Source of the DNA: an uncultured Kiloniellales bacterium
GTDB lineage: Bacteria; Pseudomonadota; Alphaproteobacteria; Kiloniellales; JAKSDN01
NCBI GenBank assembly: GCA_947258885.1
Contig: CAMYKD010000014.1
Span: 9,870 to 54,866 of the forward strand
DNA length: 44,997 nt
Reading direction: 5' to 3'
Below, one piece after another: positions 25,084-33,880 of this stretch. The notes below the pieces were generated by a model, which searched no databases, was not told where the DNA came from, and saw only the letters and a program-made list of their open reading frames with translations. Within the stretch, counting starts at the first letter, position 1, and every line of letters starts with the position of its first letter. Position numbers and translations under genes: made by a program.

Positions 25084-26055
25084 TCAACCGCGCCCGGCGC
25101 CAGGGTTTTCGGCCGTCCCCGCACCCGCCAGCGGGTGGTGATCGCGGACCAGGGACTTGAGGCGTTCGTTCAGCACGTGGGTGTAGATTTGGGTCGTCGA
25201 GATGTCGGCGTGGCCGAGCATCTGTTGGACCGATCTGAGGTCCGCGCCGTGGTCCAGAAGGTGGCTGGCGAAGGCGTGGCGCAGCACGTGCGGCGAGACC
25301 TTCTCCGGCGCCAAGCCAGCGTCCAGGGCTAGCCGCTTCAGCAGCTGTCCCATGCGGCGCCGGGTCAGGTGGCCGCTCTGGCCGCGCGACGGGAACAGCC
25401 ACTTCGACTCGCCGCGGCCGGGGACGAAGTGCCGGCGCACCGCCAGATAGTCCCGCAGGACTTGGCGCGCGGCTTCGCCCAAGGGCACCATGCGCTCCTT
25501 GCCGCCCTTGCCGCGCACGACCAGAACCCGGGGGTCGCGCGCGACGGCGGCGAGCGGCAGGCCGACCAGCTCCGAGACACGCAGCCCCGTGGCGTAGAGC
25601 AGCTCGACCAGCGCGGCGAGCCGCAGACCCTCGGGACCCTTCACTGCATGCGCCAAGGCGAGCAGCCGCTCGACCTCCGCCTCGCTCAGGACCTTCGGCA
25701 GGCTGCGCCCCTGGCGCGGGCTCTCGATGACGGTTGCCGGGTCGTCCTCGCGCAGGCCCTCGCGGAACAGGAAACGGTGGAACTGGCGCAGGACCGAAAG
25801 GCGCCGCGCGGCGGTCCGCGGCGACCGGCCGGCCTTGTGCTCGGCCGCCAGGAAGCCTCTCAGGTCCACCGTCCCGGCCGCCTCGACGGTACGTCCCCGC
25901 GCGGCCAGGAAGGCCGCAAAAAGGTCCAAGTCGCGGCGGTAGGCCGCCAGGGTGTTGGCCGAGGCGCCGCGCTCGGCCGCCAGCATCTCGAGAAAGGCCT
26001 CGACATGGCGGGACGGACAGTGCGGGACAGGTCGGGGTTCCCGCCGGGCACTCAT
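25084..26055 (-). CDS. xerD: Site-specific tyrosine recombinase XerD
   Basis: With XerC resolves chromosome dimers at dif. The 323-residue protein has an N-terminal SAM-like core-binding domain (residues about 15-100) and a catalytic domain with Arg159 (ATGLRVSEL), Lys183 (GKGGKER), His256/Arg259 ([14 protein letters not shown]), His282 ([10 protein letters not shown]) and Tyr291 (IYTHV). The start is at 26055. The short N-terminal extension before [10 protein letters not shown] is variable. It lies 7 bp downstream of the 623-residue secreted-protein gene and upstream of the mcl lyase, a typical rhodospirillalean arrangement. Confidence 0.95.
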   Translation of the reverse strand: MSARREPRPVPHCPSRHVEAFLEMLAAERGASANTLAAYRRDLDLFAAFLAARGRTVEAAGTVDLRGFLAAEHKAGRSPRTAARRLSVLRQFHRFLFREGLREDDPATVIESPRQGRSLPKVLSEAEVERLLALAHAVKGPEGLRLAALVELLYATGLRVSELVGLPLAAVARDPRVLVVRGKGGKERMVPLGEAARQVLRDYLAVRRHFVPGRGESKWLFPSRGQSGHLTRRRMGQLLKRLALDAGLAPEKVSPHVLRHAFASHLLDHGADLRSVQQMLGHADISTTQIYTHVLNERLKSLVRDHHPLAGAGTAENPGAGRG

Positions 26056-26062
26056 GGCCCGC

Positions 26063-27934
26063 CTAGATTCCCTTGGCGATGGCGGCTTCGATGGCGAGCG
26101 CCCGGGCCTCGCGCTCGAGGCCCGCCTGCATCAGCCCCGAGAGCGCCGCGTTCAGCGCCATCGGATGGCTTCGCGCCGGTCCATCCTCGCCCAACACTAG
26201 GAGCACCAGCAGCACGGTTTCTCCGAGCCGGCGCATTTCGCTGGCCTCCCTCAGGGCATAGAGCAGCGCGGCGTTGGGCATCGGCTGGGTCGAGATGCCC
26301 GGCTCGGCCGCAAAATCGGCCGGGCTCGTCGGTTCGGTGGCCAGATCGATCCAGCTCAGCGAGTCCTGTTCGCCGAGTGCCATGAACGCGCCTCGCAGCA
26401 GCGCCTGACGGTCGTGTTCAGCGGCCGAGTCGTCCTGCCGCGCCGTGCGCCACGCCGATAGGTCGCTCTCCCAGGCAAGCGCCGGACTGTTGGCCAGCCG
26501 CGAGAAGGGCCATAGCACGGCCACCGCGGCGGCGGCCTGCGGATTGAGGATCGTCTCCTGACGCGCCAAGGTGAACCACTCGCCGGCCTGCTCGTAGTGG
26601 CCGGTCGCGTAGAGCGCGCGACCGGCGGCTTCCGCGAACCAGACCAACTCCGGGCGTGGCGGCACCGCGGAGAGAAGCGGCATAAACACACGCACCGCCA
26701 TCTGGTAGAGGCCGTCGCCCCTGGCATTGTCCAGCGCGGCGCGCAGCATCTCCGCCCGCGACGAGTGCAGCTCCTGCCGCCGCGCCGCCTGGTAGAGCAG
26801 CGCCCGACCTGTCGGCCCCGGCCGCTCGTCGGCCACGGAAGTGGCGTTTTCGAGCTCTTCCGGCGTGAAGGTCAGCTCCGCGTAAAGTCCGGCCAGCATC
26901 TCGGGTTCCAACACGCCGAGCGCGACCGCGCGCTCGCCGGCCGCCGATCGCTGCGCCAGGTCCGCGCCGGGCCACCGTGCGAGCGCGACCAGCAGACCCG
27001 GGCTGGCGCCATCGAGCAGGTCCTGAGGGAAGGGACGGCCGACCGCGTCCAGCATCGCGAAGTGAAGCGCCGATGCCACTGGCACCTGGTCCACGTCGCC
27101 TCCTGAAAAGGCATCGACCAGAGAGAAGAACGCCGGATCGTCCGAGATGCCCTGTTCGCGCATCAGGCCGACCCCGAGCATGGCCTGGTCGACCTCGCCG
27201 GACAGGATCTGACAGAACACCAGCGCCTTGCGCCAATACGGCGTGCCGTGACGCTCGGCGATCTCGCTGCGCACGTTCCGGCAGGCCCCGGGCGAATCGC
27301 CGCCGAGCAACTGGCCCTCGACCCGGGCGCGGGCGATCGCTTCGTCGTCGTGACGCTGGGGCACGACCCGGAGGAGATCGTTCAATCCCTCGATGTCACC
27401 CAACACCGCCAAGCGATCCACGCGCACGGACAGCAGGTTGATCGAGCCTCTCTGACCGCCGGTCGCGCGTTGCCGCGGCGGCGGTGCGTTGGTCAGCAGC
27501 AGGCGCCGGGCCAGAGAGCGCATGGTGGCGGAGGTCATCGCTCCCGGCAGCCGCGGCAGCAGCCGTTCGATCGCCGCTCGCTTGCTGCCGCGCCACATGT
27601 TGCGGCCAAATCCGCCGCTCTGGGAATCGAGGATGCCGATCGATTCCGGGTCGATCTCGGCCAGCGGGTTGATCTCGATGCCCTTGACCGACCGGGATGG
27701 AGCTTCACTCGTGCGTCGGCGGACCGTTGTCACCCCGGGCTCGCCGGGGGGGGGCCGGCCGCGCGGGGCCAAGAGAGTCGGCGGACCCAGGCGCATGGGC
27801 TCGACCACTGCCGGGGCCGGATCGCCGGACTCCTGCGCGACCGCCGGAGTCGGCGGAGCACCCGCCAAGCCCAGGACCGCCACGGCGCTCGAGAGCCGGC
27901 AGATCCAGCGGACGCTAGCGCGCGAAGCGCTCAT
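26063..27934 (-). CDS. Secreted hypothetical protein with helical repeats
   Basis: A 623-residue protein with an N-terminal signal-like segment (residues about 12-34, ending PAVAQ). After a Pro-rich region (35-75) the rest is predominantly Ala/Leu/Arg-rich helices, a look consistent with TPR/SEL1-type solenoids, though no clean consensus repeat is visible. The region MRSLARRLLLTNAPPP is notable around residues 138-155. It is the central gene between xerD and the 48-residue membrane gene, whose stop it overlaps by 20 bp. The position next to aroK/aroB is conserved in related bacteria in my recollection, but no function is known. Confidence 0.82.
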   Translation of the reverse strand: MSASRASVRWICRLSSAVAVLGLAGAPPTPAVAQESGDPAPAVVEPMRLGPPTLLAPRGRPPPGEPGVTTVRRRTSEAPSRSVKGIEINPLAEIDPESIGILDSQSGGFGRNMWRGSKRAAIERLLPRLPGAMTSATMRSLARRLLLTNAPPPRQRATGGQRGSINLLSVRVDRLAVLGDIEGLNDLLRVVPQRHDDEAIARARVEGQLLGGDSPGACRNVRSEIAERHGTPYWRKALVFCQILSGEVDQAMLGVGLMREQGISDDPAFFSLVDAFSGGDVDQVPVASALHFAMLDAVGRPFPQDLLDGASPGLLVALARWPGADLAQRSAAGERAVALGVLEPEMLAGLYAELTFTPEELENATSVADERPGPTGRALLYQAARRQELHSSRAEMLRAALDNARGDGLYQMAVRVFMPLLSAVPPRPELVWFAEAAGRALYATGHYEQAGEWFTLARQETILNPQAAAAVAVLWPFSRLANSPALAWESDLSAWRTARQDDSAAEHDRQALLRGAFMALGEQDSLSWIDLATEPTSPADFAAEPGISTQPMPNAALLYALREASEMRRLGETVLLVLLVLGEDGPARSHPMALNAALSGLMQAGLEREARALAIEAAIAKGI

Positions 27935-28061
27935 TGGGAATGACCTTTTCGATCTGCGCCGTGGGCCGAGGGACCTCCCAGGTCGTAACGAAGACGGCGC
28001 CCACCATCACGACCAGTCCACCCGCGACCGCCAAGACAAAGAGAGTGTTTCTTTTGCTCAT
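27915..28061 (-). CDS. 48-residue single-pass membrane microprotein overlapping the next gene
   Basis: ATG at 28061 encodes 48 residues: a short basic N-terminus (MSKRNT), a hydrophobic helix (residues about 7-26), a periplasmic segment with TTWEVPRPTAQIEKVIPNER and a final FAR, then TAG at 27915-27917. The ATG of the 623-residue gene (27934) lies inside its last codons in another frame, so the two overlap by 20 bp and are probably translationally coupled. This gene is short and easily missed by annotation. The conserved-looking WEVP and IPNERF segments suggest a real peptide. Confidence 0.7.
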   Translation of the reverse strand: MSKRNTLFVLAVAGGLVVMVGAVFVTTWEVPRPTAQIEKVIPNERFAR

Positions 28062-28240
28062 GGGCGCTTTTCATCTACGGTCCGGGTTTCGGTCGAGGAA
28101 ACAGTCCCTTCCAGGGTCCGACCATCCGGCTTGCACGGGGGTCTGTTTTGGACGCATGCTTGCATCAAGCCGCCTCGATTATGGTAGGATTCGACTATGG
28201 CGATTTTGCGGCAGTCTATCGGCCGGCCGATCCCCTGGCA

Positions 28241-28870
28241 ATGACCGGCCAAGCTCCGATACAGCCAAGACGACAGTGGGAATCCATGCCCCCTTCCGGG
28301 CCAGAGTGGCTATCCAGATCGATCGTCCTCATCGGACTCATGGGTGCGGGCAAGACCTGCATCGGCCGGCGTCTCGCGTCTCGGTTGAACCTGCCGTTCA
28401 TCGATGGAGACGCCGAGATAGAGGCCGCCGCCGGCTGCACCATCGAGGAAATCTTCGCGCGCCACGGCGAGGCCGCCTTCCGCGACGGGGAACGGCGCGT
28501 CATCGAGCGCCTGCTCGCGCAGCCGCCTCAGGTCCTGGCGACCGGCGGCGGCGCCTTCATGGACCCCCGAAGCCGTGCGGCCATTCGCGAGCGGGCCGTC
28601 TCGGTCTGGCTGCGCGCGGACCTCGACCTGCTGCTGAAGCGCACGGCGCGGCGCAACAACCGCCCGCTGCTGAAACGGGGCGACCCGCGGGAGATACTCG
28701 ACGGGTTGATGGACGAGCGCTACCCGGTCTACGCCGAGGCGGATGTCGTCGTGGACAGCGAGGACGGACCACCCGAGCTGACCGTCGAACGGGTCTACCG
28801 GGCGGTCGCCGGCTTCCTGGGTGACCTCCAGGGCGCGCCGCGGAGCCAGGCGGCGGGAGCCGGCCGGTGA
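28241..28870 (+). CDS. aroK: Shikimate kinase
   Basis: Phosphorylates shikimate with ATP in aromatic amino-acid synthesis. From ATG 28241 the protein has 209 residues. The P-loop is GLMGAGKTCIGRRLA, with the shikimate-binding FIDGDAEIE and ATGGGAFMDPRSR segments and the adenine-lid RPLLKRGDPREIL. The start is uncertain: neither 28241 nor the in-frame ATG 28286 has a strong ribosome-binding site. The stop overlaps the aroB GTG start by 4 bases (GTGA), indicating coupled translation. It is divergent from the 27915-28061 microprotein gene. Confidence 0.93.
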   Translation: MTGQAPIQPRRQWESMPPSGPEWLSRSIVLIGLMGAGKTCIGRRLASRLNLPFIDGDAEIEAAAGCTIEEIFARHGEAAFRDGERRVIERLLAQPPQVLATGGGAFMDPRSRAAIRERAVSVWLRADLDLLLKRTARRNNRPLLKRGDPREILDGLMDERYPVYAEADVVVDSEDGPPELTVERVYRAVAGFLGDLQGAPRSQAAGAGR

Positions 28871-29982
28871 GCGGCCACGCCTCCCTGCGCGTCGCGCTCG
28901 CCGAGCGCAGCTACGACATTCTGGTCGGGGAGGGTCTGCTTGCCTCGGCCGGGAGTCAAATCGCGCCGCTTCTGGAACAGAAGCGCGTGGTGATCGTTAC
29001 CGACGAGAACGTCGCCGGGCTTCACCTGGCGGCCGTCGAACGCTCCCTGGACAATTCGGGCATCGCGTACGAGGCCCTCGTTCTGCCGCCGGGCGAGAAG
29101 ACAAAGGACTTCGCCCATCTGGAAAGCCTGGTGGACCGCCTACTGGAAGCCAAGGTCGAGCGCGGCACCCAACTCGTCGCCCTGGGCGGCGGGGTCATCG
29201 GGGACCTGACCGGCTTTGCCGCGAGTATCGTGCTCAGGGGCCTGGATTTCATCCAGATCCCGACCACGCTGCTGGCCCAGGTCGACAGCTCGGTCGGCGG
29301 CAAGACCGGGATCAACACCGCGCGGGGCAAGAACCTGGTCGGCAGCTTCCATCAGCCCCGTCTGGTGCTGGCCGATACCGAGGCGCTCTCCACCCTGCCG
29401 CCCCGCGACCTGCTCGCCGGTTATGCCGAGGTGGCGAAGTACGGCCTGATCAACGATTCGGACTTCTTCGGCTGGCTGGAAAGCCACGGCGCGGCCGTGA
29501 TCGACGGCGACCCGATGGCGCGGCGCCAAGCGGTGCTCACCAGTTGCGCCAACAAGGCCGCCATCGTCGCCGAGGACGAACGGGAGGCGGGTCATCGCGC
29601 CCTGCTCAATCTCGGTCACACCTTCGGTCACGCGCTCGAGGCGGAATTCGGCTATGGCGGCTATCTGCTGCACGGCGAGGCCGTTGCGATCGGGTTGTCT
29701 CTCGCCTTCGATCTTTCGACCCGGCTGGGATTTTGCCCGCCGGAGGAAACGGCCAGGGTCAGGCGCCACTTGGCCGCGATCGGCCTGCCGACCGGCCTCG
29801 AAGCGCTGGACGGGCAAATCCTGAGCGCCGGGGCTCTGCTCGACCACATGGGCCGCGACAAGAAGGTGCGCGACGGCAAGATCACCTTCGTACTGACCCG
29901 CGGCATCGGCCAAGCCTTCCTTAGCCAGGACGTGAACCTGGCCGACGTGGAAGCGCTGCTCAACAGCACCCTTGCCGCGTGA
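28867..29982 (+). CDS. aroB: 3-dehydroquinate synthase
   Basis: Converts DAHP to 3-dehydroquinate using NAD and a divalent metal. The 371-residue protein starts at GTG 28867 within the aroK stop. Visible motifs include the NAD region (VTDENVAGLHL and LVALGGGVIGDLTGFAASI), the substrate loop IPTTLLAQVDSSVGGKTGINT, the metal site Glu and His in AEVAKYGLI and HTFGHALEAEFGYG, and HGEAVAIGL. aroK and aroB sit together as in most alphaproteobacteria. An 81-bp gap separates it from the CorC gene. Confidence 0.97.
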   Translation: MSGHASLRVALAERSYDILVGEGLLASAGSQIAPLLEQKRVVIVTDENVAGLHLAAVERSLDNSGIAYEALVLPPGEKTKDFAHLESLVDRLLEAKVERGTQLVALGGGVIGDLTGFAASIVLRGLDFIQIPTTLLAQVDSSVGGKTGINTARGKNLVGSFHQPRLVLADTEALSTLPPRDLLAGYAEVAKYGLINDSDFFGWLESHGAAVIDGDPMARRQAVLTSCANKAAIVAEDEREAGHRALLNLGHTFGHALEAEFGYGGYLLHGEAVAIGLSLAFDLSTRLGFCPPEETARVRRHLAAIGLPTGLEALDGQILSAGALLDHMGRDKKVRDGKITFVLTRGIGQAFLSQDVNLADVEALLNSTLAA

Positions 29983-30063
29983 GCCCGGGCTCGGGAGACC
30001 TCGGGCCGGCGGTCACTCGCACTGGCAACATGTCTATCACAACAACCTGACAAGAAATCGAAG

Positions 30064-31368
30064 ATGGAAATTGAGATATTCGTCTCGGTCGGCGCCATCC
30101 TGGTGCTGCTGCTGCTCTCGGCCTTCTTCTCCGGCTCGGAGACATCGCTGACCGCGGCCTCCAGGCACAGGATGCACATGCTGGAACAGCAGGGCGACCA
30201 CCGCGCCCAGTTGGTCAACCGTCTCTTCGCCGTCAAGGAGCGCCTGATCGGCGTCATCCTGCTGGGCAACAACCTGGTCAACATCCTGGCCTCGGCGCTC
30301 GCGACCAGCTTGCTGATCGGCTGGTTCGGCGAGGCCGGCGTCGCCTACGCGACCCTGGTGATGACCCTGTTGGTGTTGATCTTCGCCGAGGTGCTGCCCA
30401 AGACCTTCGCGATCCACAACGCCGATCGCCTGGCCCTCGCCGTGGCGCCGGTCGTGCGGCCGATCGTCGTGGTTCTCGGACCGGTGACCCTGGCCGTGCA
30501 GGCCGTTGCCCGTGGCACGCTCTGGCTGTTAGGCGTGCGCGACGGCACCGGCCTGAGCCCGGGCCACAGCGAAGAGGAGTTGCGCGGGGCCATCGACCTG
30601 CACGCCGGCGAGGGCGAGGAGGAGCGCCACGAACGCCAAATGCTGCGCTCGATCCTTGATCTGGCCGACGTGGCGGTCGAGGAAATCATGATCCACCGGC
30701 GCAACATGGTGACGATCGACGCCGGGCTGCCGCCGGCCCAGATCTTGACGGAGGTCCTGGACAGCCCCTACACCCGCCTGCCCCTTTGGCGCGACACCAA
30801 GGACAACATCGTCGGCGTGCTACATGCCAAGGCCCTGTTGCGTGCCGTCCAGACGGCCGGCGGCGAGCTAGGCGATCTGGACGTGACCGCGATCGCCAAC
30901 GAACCCTGGTTCATACCGGAGACGACCGACCTGTTGTCGCAACTCGGAGCCTTCCGCCACAGGCATGAGCATTTCGCCATCGTTGTCGATGAGTACGGCG
31001 AACTGCTCGGCATCGTCACTCTCGAAGATATTCTGGAAGAAATAGTCGGCGAGATCGCCGACGAGCACGACGTCGAGGTGGAGGGCGTCGGTCAGCTGAC
31101 GGACGGCTCCTGCGTGGTCGAGGGCCGGGTCACGATCCGCGACCTGAACCGCATGTTCGAATGGCGTCTGCCCGACGACGAGGCCTCGACCGTGGCCGGC
31201 CTGGTGCTGCACGAGGCCAGGCGGATTCCCGAGGTCGGGCAGGTCTTCGCCTTTCACGGTTTCCGCTTCGAGATTCTCGGCCGCCAGCGCAATCAAATCA
31301 CCTCGATCAAAGTGACCCCGCAGGCCGCGACCGAGTCCGCCGAGCCCGAGGTTGCCTCGGACGGCTGA
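30064..31368 (+). CDS. HlyC/CorC-family transporter (DUF21, CBS pair and CorC domain)
   Basis: A 434-residue protein of the UPF0053/CNNM group associated with divalent-cation transport or efflux. The DUF21 membrane domain (about residues 5-190) has several hydrophobic helices, beginning IFVSVGAILVLLLLSAFFSGSE and including LIGVILLGNNLVNILASAL. Two CBS-type domains follow at about 210-340 (MIHRRNMVTID; HFAIVVDEYGELLGIVTLEDILEEIVGEI), then a C-terminal CorC/HlyC domain with VEGRVTIRDLNRMF and VFAFHGFRFEIL. It follows aroB on the same strand. Confidence 0.9.
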   Translation: MEIEIFVSVGAILVLLLLSAFFSGSETSLTAASRHRMHMLEQQGDHRAQLVNRLFAVKERLIGVILLGNNLVNILASALATSLLIGWFGEAGVAYATLVMTLLVLIFAEVLPKTFAIHNADRLALAVAPVVRPIVVVLGPVTLAVQAVARGTLWLLGVRDGTGLSPGHSEEELRGAIDLHAGEGEEERHERQMLRSILDLADVAVEEIMIHRRNMVTIDAGLPPAQILTEVLDSPYTRLPLWRDTKDNIVGVLHAKALLRAVQTAGGELGDLDVTAIANEPWFIPETTDLLSQLGAFRHRHEHFAIVVDEYGELLGIVTLEDILEEIVGEIADEHDVEVEGVGQLTDGSCVVEGRVTIRDLNRMFEWRLPDDEASTVAGLVLHEARRIPEVGQVFAFHGFRFEILGRQRNQITSIKVTPQAATESAEPEVASDG

Positions 31369-31415
31369 AGGCGGCGCCCTGACCATCCGGCGGAGACAGA
31401 CCGGCTATCGGCCGG

Positions 31416-31455
31416 CCGCCTGCCGGTTGACCGCCTGCCGGTTGACCGCCTGCCG
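31416..31455 (+). repeat. Short tandem repeat, 15-bp unit, about 2.7 copies
   Basis: The unit CCGCCTGCCGGTTGA occurs at 31416-31430 and 31431-31445, with a partial copy at 31446-31455, inside the 107-bp gap before the DUF2889 gene. Confidence 0.9.
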
Positions 31456-31475
31456 CGCCGCACTATATCGACTCA

Positions 31476-32054
31476 ATGCTCGACAACGCACCCACCGACA
31501 CCGCCACGCCGCTCTCCCCGCCCGCCGAGCGTGAGCGGCTTCACACCCGCCGTTACGAATTCGGCGGCTACCGACGCAGCGACGGCCTTTGGGACATCGA
31601 AGGCCACATGACGGACACCAAGACCTATGCCTTCAAGAACCGGCACCGCGGCGAGGTCCAGCCCGGCGAGGCGCTGCACGACATGTGGATCCGCCTCACC
31701 ATCGACGAGGATCTGGTGGTCCGCGATATCGAGGCCGCGACGGCGGCCGGCCCCTTTGCGATCTGTCCGGCGATCGCACCCAATTTCAAGCGCATGATCG
31801 GCGTGCGGCTCGGCCGCGGCTGGCGTCAGACCGTGCGCGAAAGGCTCGGCGGAGTCGAAGGCTGCACCCACTTGATGGAGATGCTCCTGGCCATGGCGAC
31901 GGTGGCCTACCAGAGCCTCTATCCGGTGCTGGCCAAGAAGGCCCAGGAAAACCCGCGCCCCGGCAAACCTCCCCTGATCGATTCCTGCCACGCCTTCAAG
32001 AGCGACGGCGAAGCCGTCAAGACCCTGTGGCCGGAACATTACACGGGGGATTGA
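31476..32054 (+). CDS. DUF2889 family protein
   Basis: A 192-residue protein matching the DUF2889 pattern: RLHTRRYEFGGYRRSDGLWDIEGHMTDTK in pieces, the hydrophilic EALHDMWIRLTIDEDLVVRDIEA core, CPAIAPNFKRMIGVRLGRGWRQT and the C-terminal CHAFKSDGEAVKTLWPEHYTG. The family has no established function. There is no strong ribosome-binding site seen at ATG 31476. It follows the CorC gene after a 107-bp gap that contains the 15-bp tandem repeat. Confidence 0.85.
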   Translation: MLDNAPTDTATPLSPPAERERLHTRRYEFGGYRRSDGLWDIEGHMTDTKTYAFKNRHRGEVQPGEALHDMWIRLTIDEDLVVRDIEAATAAGPFAICPAIAPNFKRMIGVRLGRGWRQTVRERLGGVEGCTHLMEMLLAMATVAYQSLYPVLAKKAQENPRPGKPPLIDSCHAFKSDGEAVKTLWPEHYTGD

Positions 32055-32244
32055 CGGCGGCATCCCGGGCGGGGGCGGCCACCCCGGCCTTCGGGACCCG
32101 GCAAGACCTCGCCCGTTTACCATCAACGGGTCCGGAAAATTAAGCTTTGGGCCCATAGACTGGGCGGTTCGCCGCGCGATTGCGCAATCAAATAGGCCTC
32201 CGGCCCGCCTTGCCAGGGCCGGGAGCCACGACCATACTCATGCC

Positions 32245-32805
32245 ATGGCACGCCCGACACCAGAAGCGATTTTCGAGCCCTTCCGCAGCCCCGACGAGTC
32301 CCACCGGCCTTGTCAGCACTCGGACTGCGTCGAGCCGGGGCTCTACCGGGCACCCAAATCCCGTGACCAGCTGACCGACTACTACTTGTTCTGCCTCGAG
32401 CACGTGAGGGACTACAACAAGGCCTGGGACTATTTCGTCGGCATGAGCGAGGACGAGATCGAAGCGCAGCGGCGCGTCGACACGGTCTGGGAGCGGCCGT
32501 CCTGGCCGTTGGGCGCCGACTACGGCAAGGCCGAGGAGCAGGCCAGAGAGAACCTGGAGCGGGAATTCGGCAACGGCTCCGCCAAGGCCGGTCCCAAGTC
32601 CGCCCGGCAGCGCGGCAGGGACGAGCGGGCGCTCGCCGTGCTCGATTTGAAGCGTCCGATCACTTTTCCTGAGATAAAGGCGCGCTATATAGAACTGGTG
32701 AAGCGTTTGCACCCGGATGCAAACGGCGCCGACAAGGCGGCCGAGGAGCAGCTGAAGCTGGTCAACGAAGCCTATTCGACCCTGAAGCACAGCTTCGTGC
32801 AGTGA
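32245..32805 (+). CDS. J-domain protein with N-terminal Cys/His cluster
   Basis: A 186-residue protein. The C-terminal J domain (about 137-186) contains the HPD tripeptide at 156-158 within KRLHPDANG, which would stimulate an Hsp70 partner. The N-terminal part has Cys23, Cys28, Cys50 and His53 (PCQHSDC; FCLEH), a possible zinc site, followed by a Trp-rich region ([19 protein letters not shown]). It lies 55 bp upstream of cobS on the same strand, a common neighbourhood in alphaproteobacteria. Whether it assists cobaltochelatase folding is inference. Confidence 0.88.
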   Translation: MARPTPEAIFEPFRSPDESHRPCQHSDCVEPGLYRAPKSRDQLTDYYLFCLEHVRDYNKAWDYFVGMSEDEIEAQRRVDTVWERPSWPLGADYGKAEEQARENLEREFGNGSAKAGPKSARQRGRDERALAVLDLKRPITFPEIKARYIELVKRLHPDANGADKAAEEQLKLVNEAYSTLKHSFVQ

Positions 32806-32860
32806 CCGAACGGTCCGGGCTCCGGACTCTCGACCACCCCTAGCAGGAACGAAAACCGCG

Positions 32861-33862
32861 ATGGTCTCAGCAAACACGAACGGCGGCACCGAGCCGCACA
32901 ACGACGTGCCCGACATCACGGTCTCGGTGCGGCAGTCCTTCGGGATCGACTGCGACATGCAGGCCCCGGCCTTCAGCCACGCGGGCGATTACGTGCCGGA
33001 CCTGGACGAGGCCTATCGCTTCGACCACGACACGACGCTCGCAATCCTGGCCGGTTTCGCCCACAACCGGCGTGTCATCATTCAGGGCTATCACGGGACC
33101 GGCAAGTCGACCCACATCGAGCAGGTCGCCGCGCGGCTGAACTGGCCCTGCATCCGCATCAACCTGGACAGCCATATCAGCCGGATCGACCTGATCGGCA
33201 AGGACGCCATCGTTCTCAAGGACGGCAAGCAGGTGACCGAGTTCCGCGAGGGCTTGCTGCCCTGGGCGCTGCGGCGGCCGACCGCCCTGGTTTTCGACGA
33301 GTACGATGTCGGTCGCCCGGACGTGATGTTCGTGATCCAGCGGGTGCTCGAGGTCGAGGGCAAGCTGACCCTGCTCGACCAGAACACGGTGATCCGGCCG
33401 CACCCGGCCTTCCGCCTCTTCGCGACCGCCAACACCGTGGGCCTGGGCGACACCACGGGCCTCTACCACGGCACCCAGCAGATCAACCAGGGCCAGATGG
33501 ACCGCTGGAACATCGTCGCCACGCTGAACTACCTGGCGCACGATTCGGAGATCGACATCGTGCTGGCGAAGTGCCCGGACTACGACACCAAGGAGGGGCG
33601 CGACAAGGTGGCTGCGATGGTCTCGCTCGCCGACCTGACACGCAGCGGCTTCATCAACGGCGACATCTCGACCGTCATGAGCCCGCGCACGGTGATCACC
33701 TGGGCCGAAAACGCGAAGATTTTCGACGACATCGCCTTCGCCTTCCGGGTCACCTTCGTGAACAAGTGCGACGAGATGGAGCGCGCCACGGTGGCTGAGT
33801 ACTACCAGCGCTGCTTCGGCACGGAGCTGGTCGAGAGCGGCGTCAAGGCAACTCTGGTCTGA
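32861..33862 (+). CDS. cobS: Cobaltochelatase subunit CobS
   Basis: AAA+ ATPase subunit of the aerobic cobaltochelatase (CobN-CobS-CobT) that inserts Co2+ into hydrogenobyrinic acid a,c-diamide. The 333-residue protein has Walker [10 protein letters not shown] at 76-84, Walker B LVFDEYD at 143-149, and a sensor region ATANTVG in the [17 protein letters not shown] segment. It is followed 18 bp later by cobT. CobN is not in this window. Confidence 0.97.
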   Translation: MVSANTNGGTEPHNDVPDITVSVRQSFGIDCDMQAPAFSHAGDYVPDLDEAYRFDHDTTLAILAGFAHNRRVIIQGYHGTGKSTHIEQVAARLNWPCIRINLDSHISRIDLIGKDAIVLKDGKQVTEFREGLLPWALRRPTALVFDEYDVGRPDVMFVIQRVLEVEGKLTLLDQNTVIRPHPAFRLFATANTVGLGDTTGLYHGTQQINQGQMDRWNIVATLNYLAHDSEIDIVLAKCPDYDTKEGRDKVAAMVSLADLTRSGFINGDISTVMSPRTVITWAENAKIFDDIAFAFRVTFVNKCDEMERATVAEYYQRCFGTELVESGVKATLV

Positions 33863-33880
33863 CCGGGCCCGGGAGCGGTC

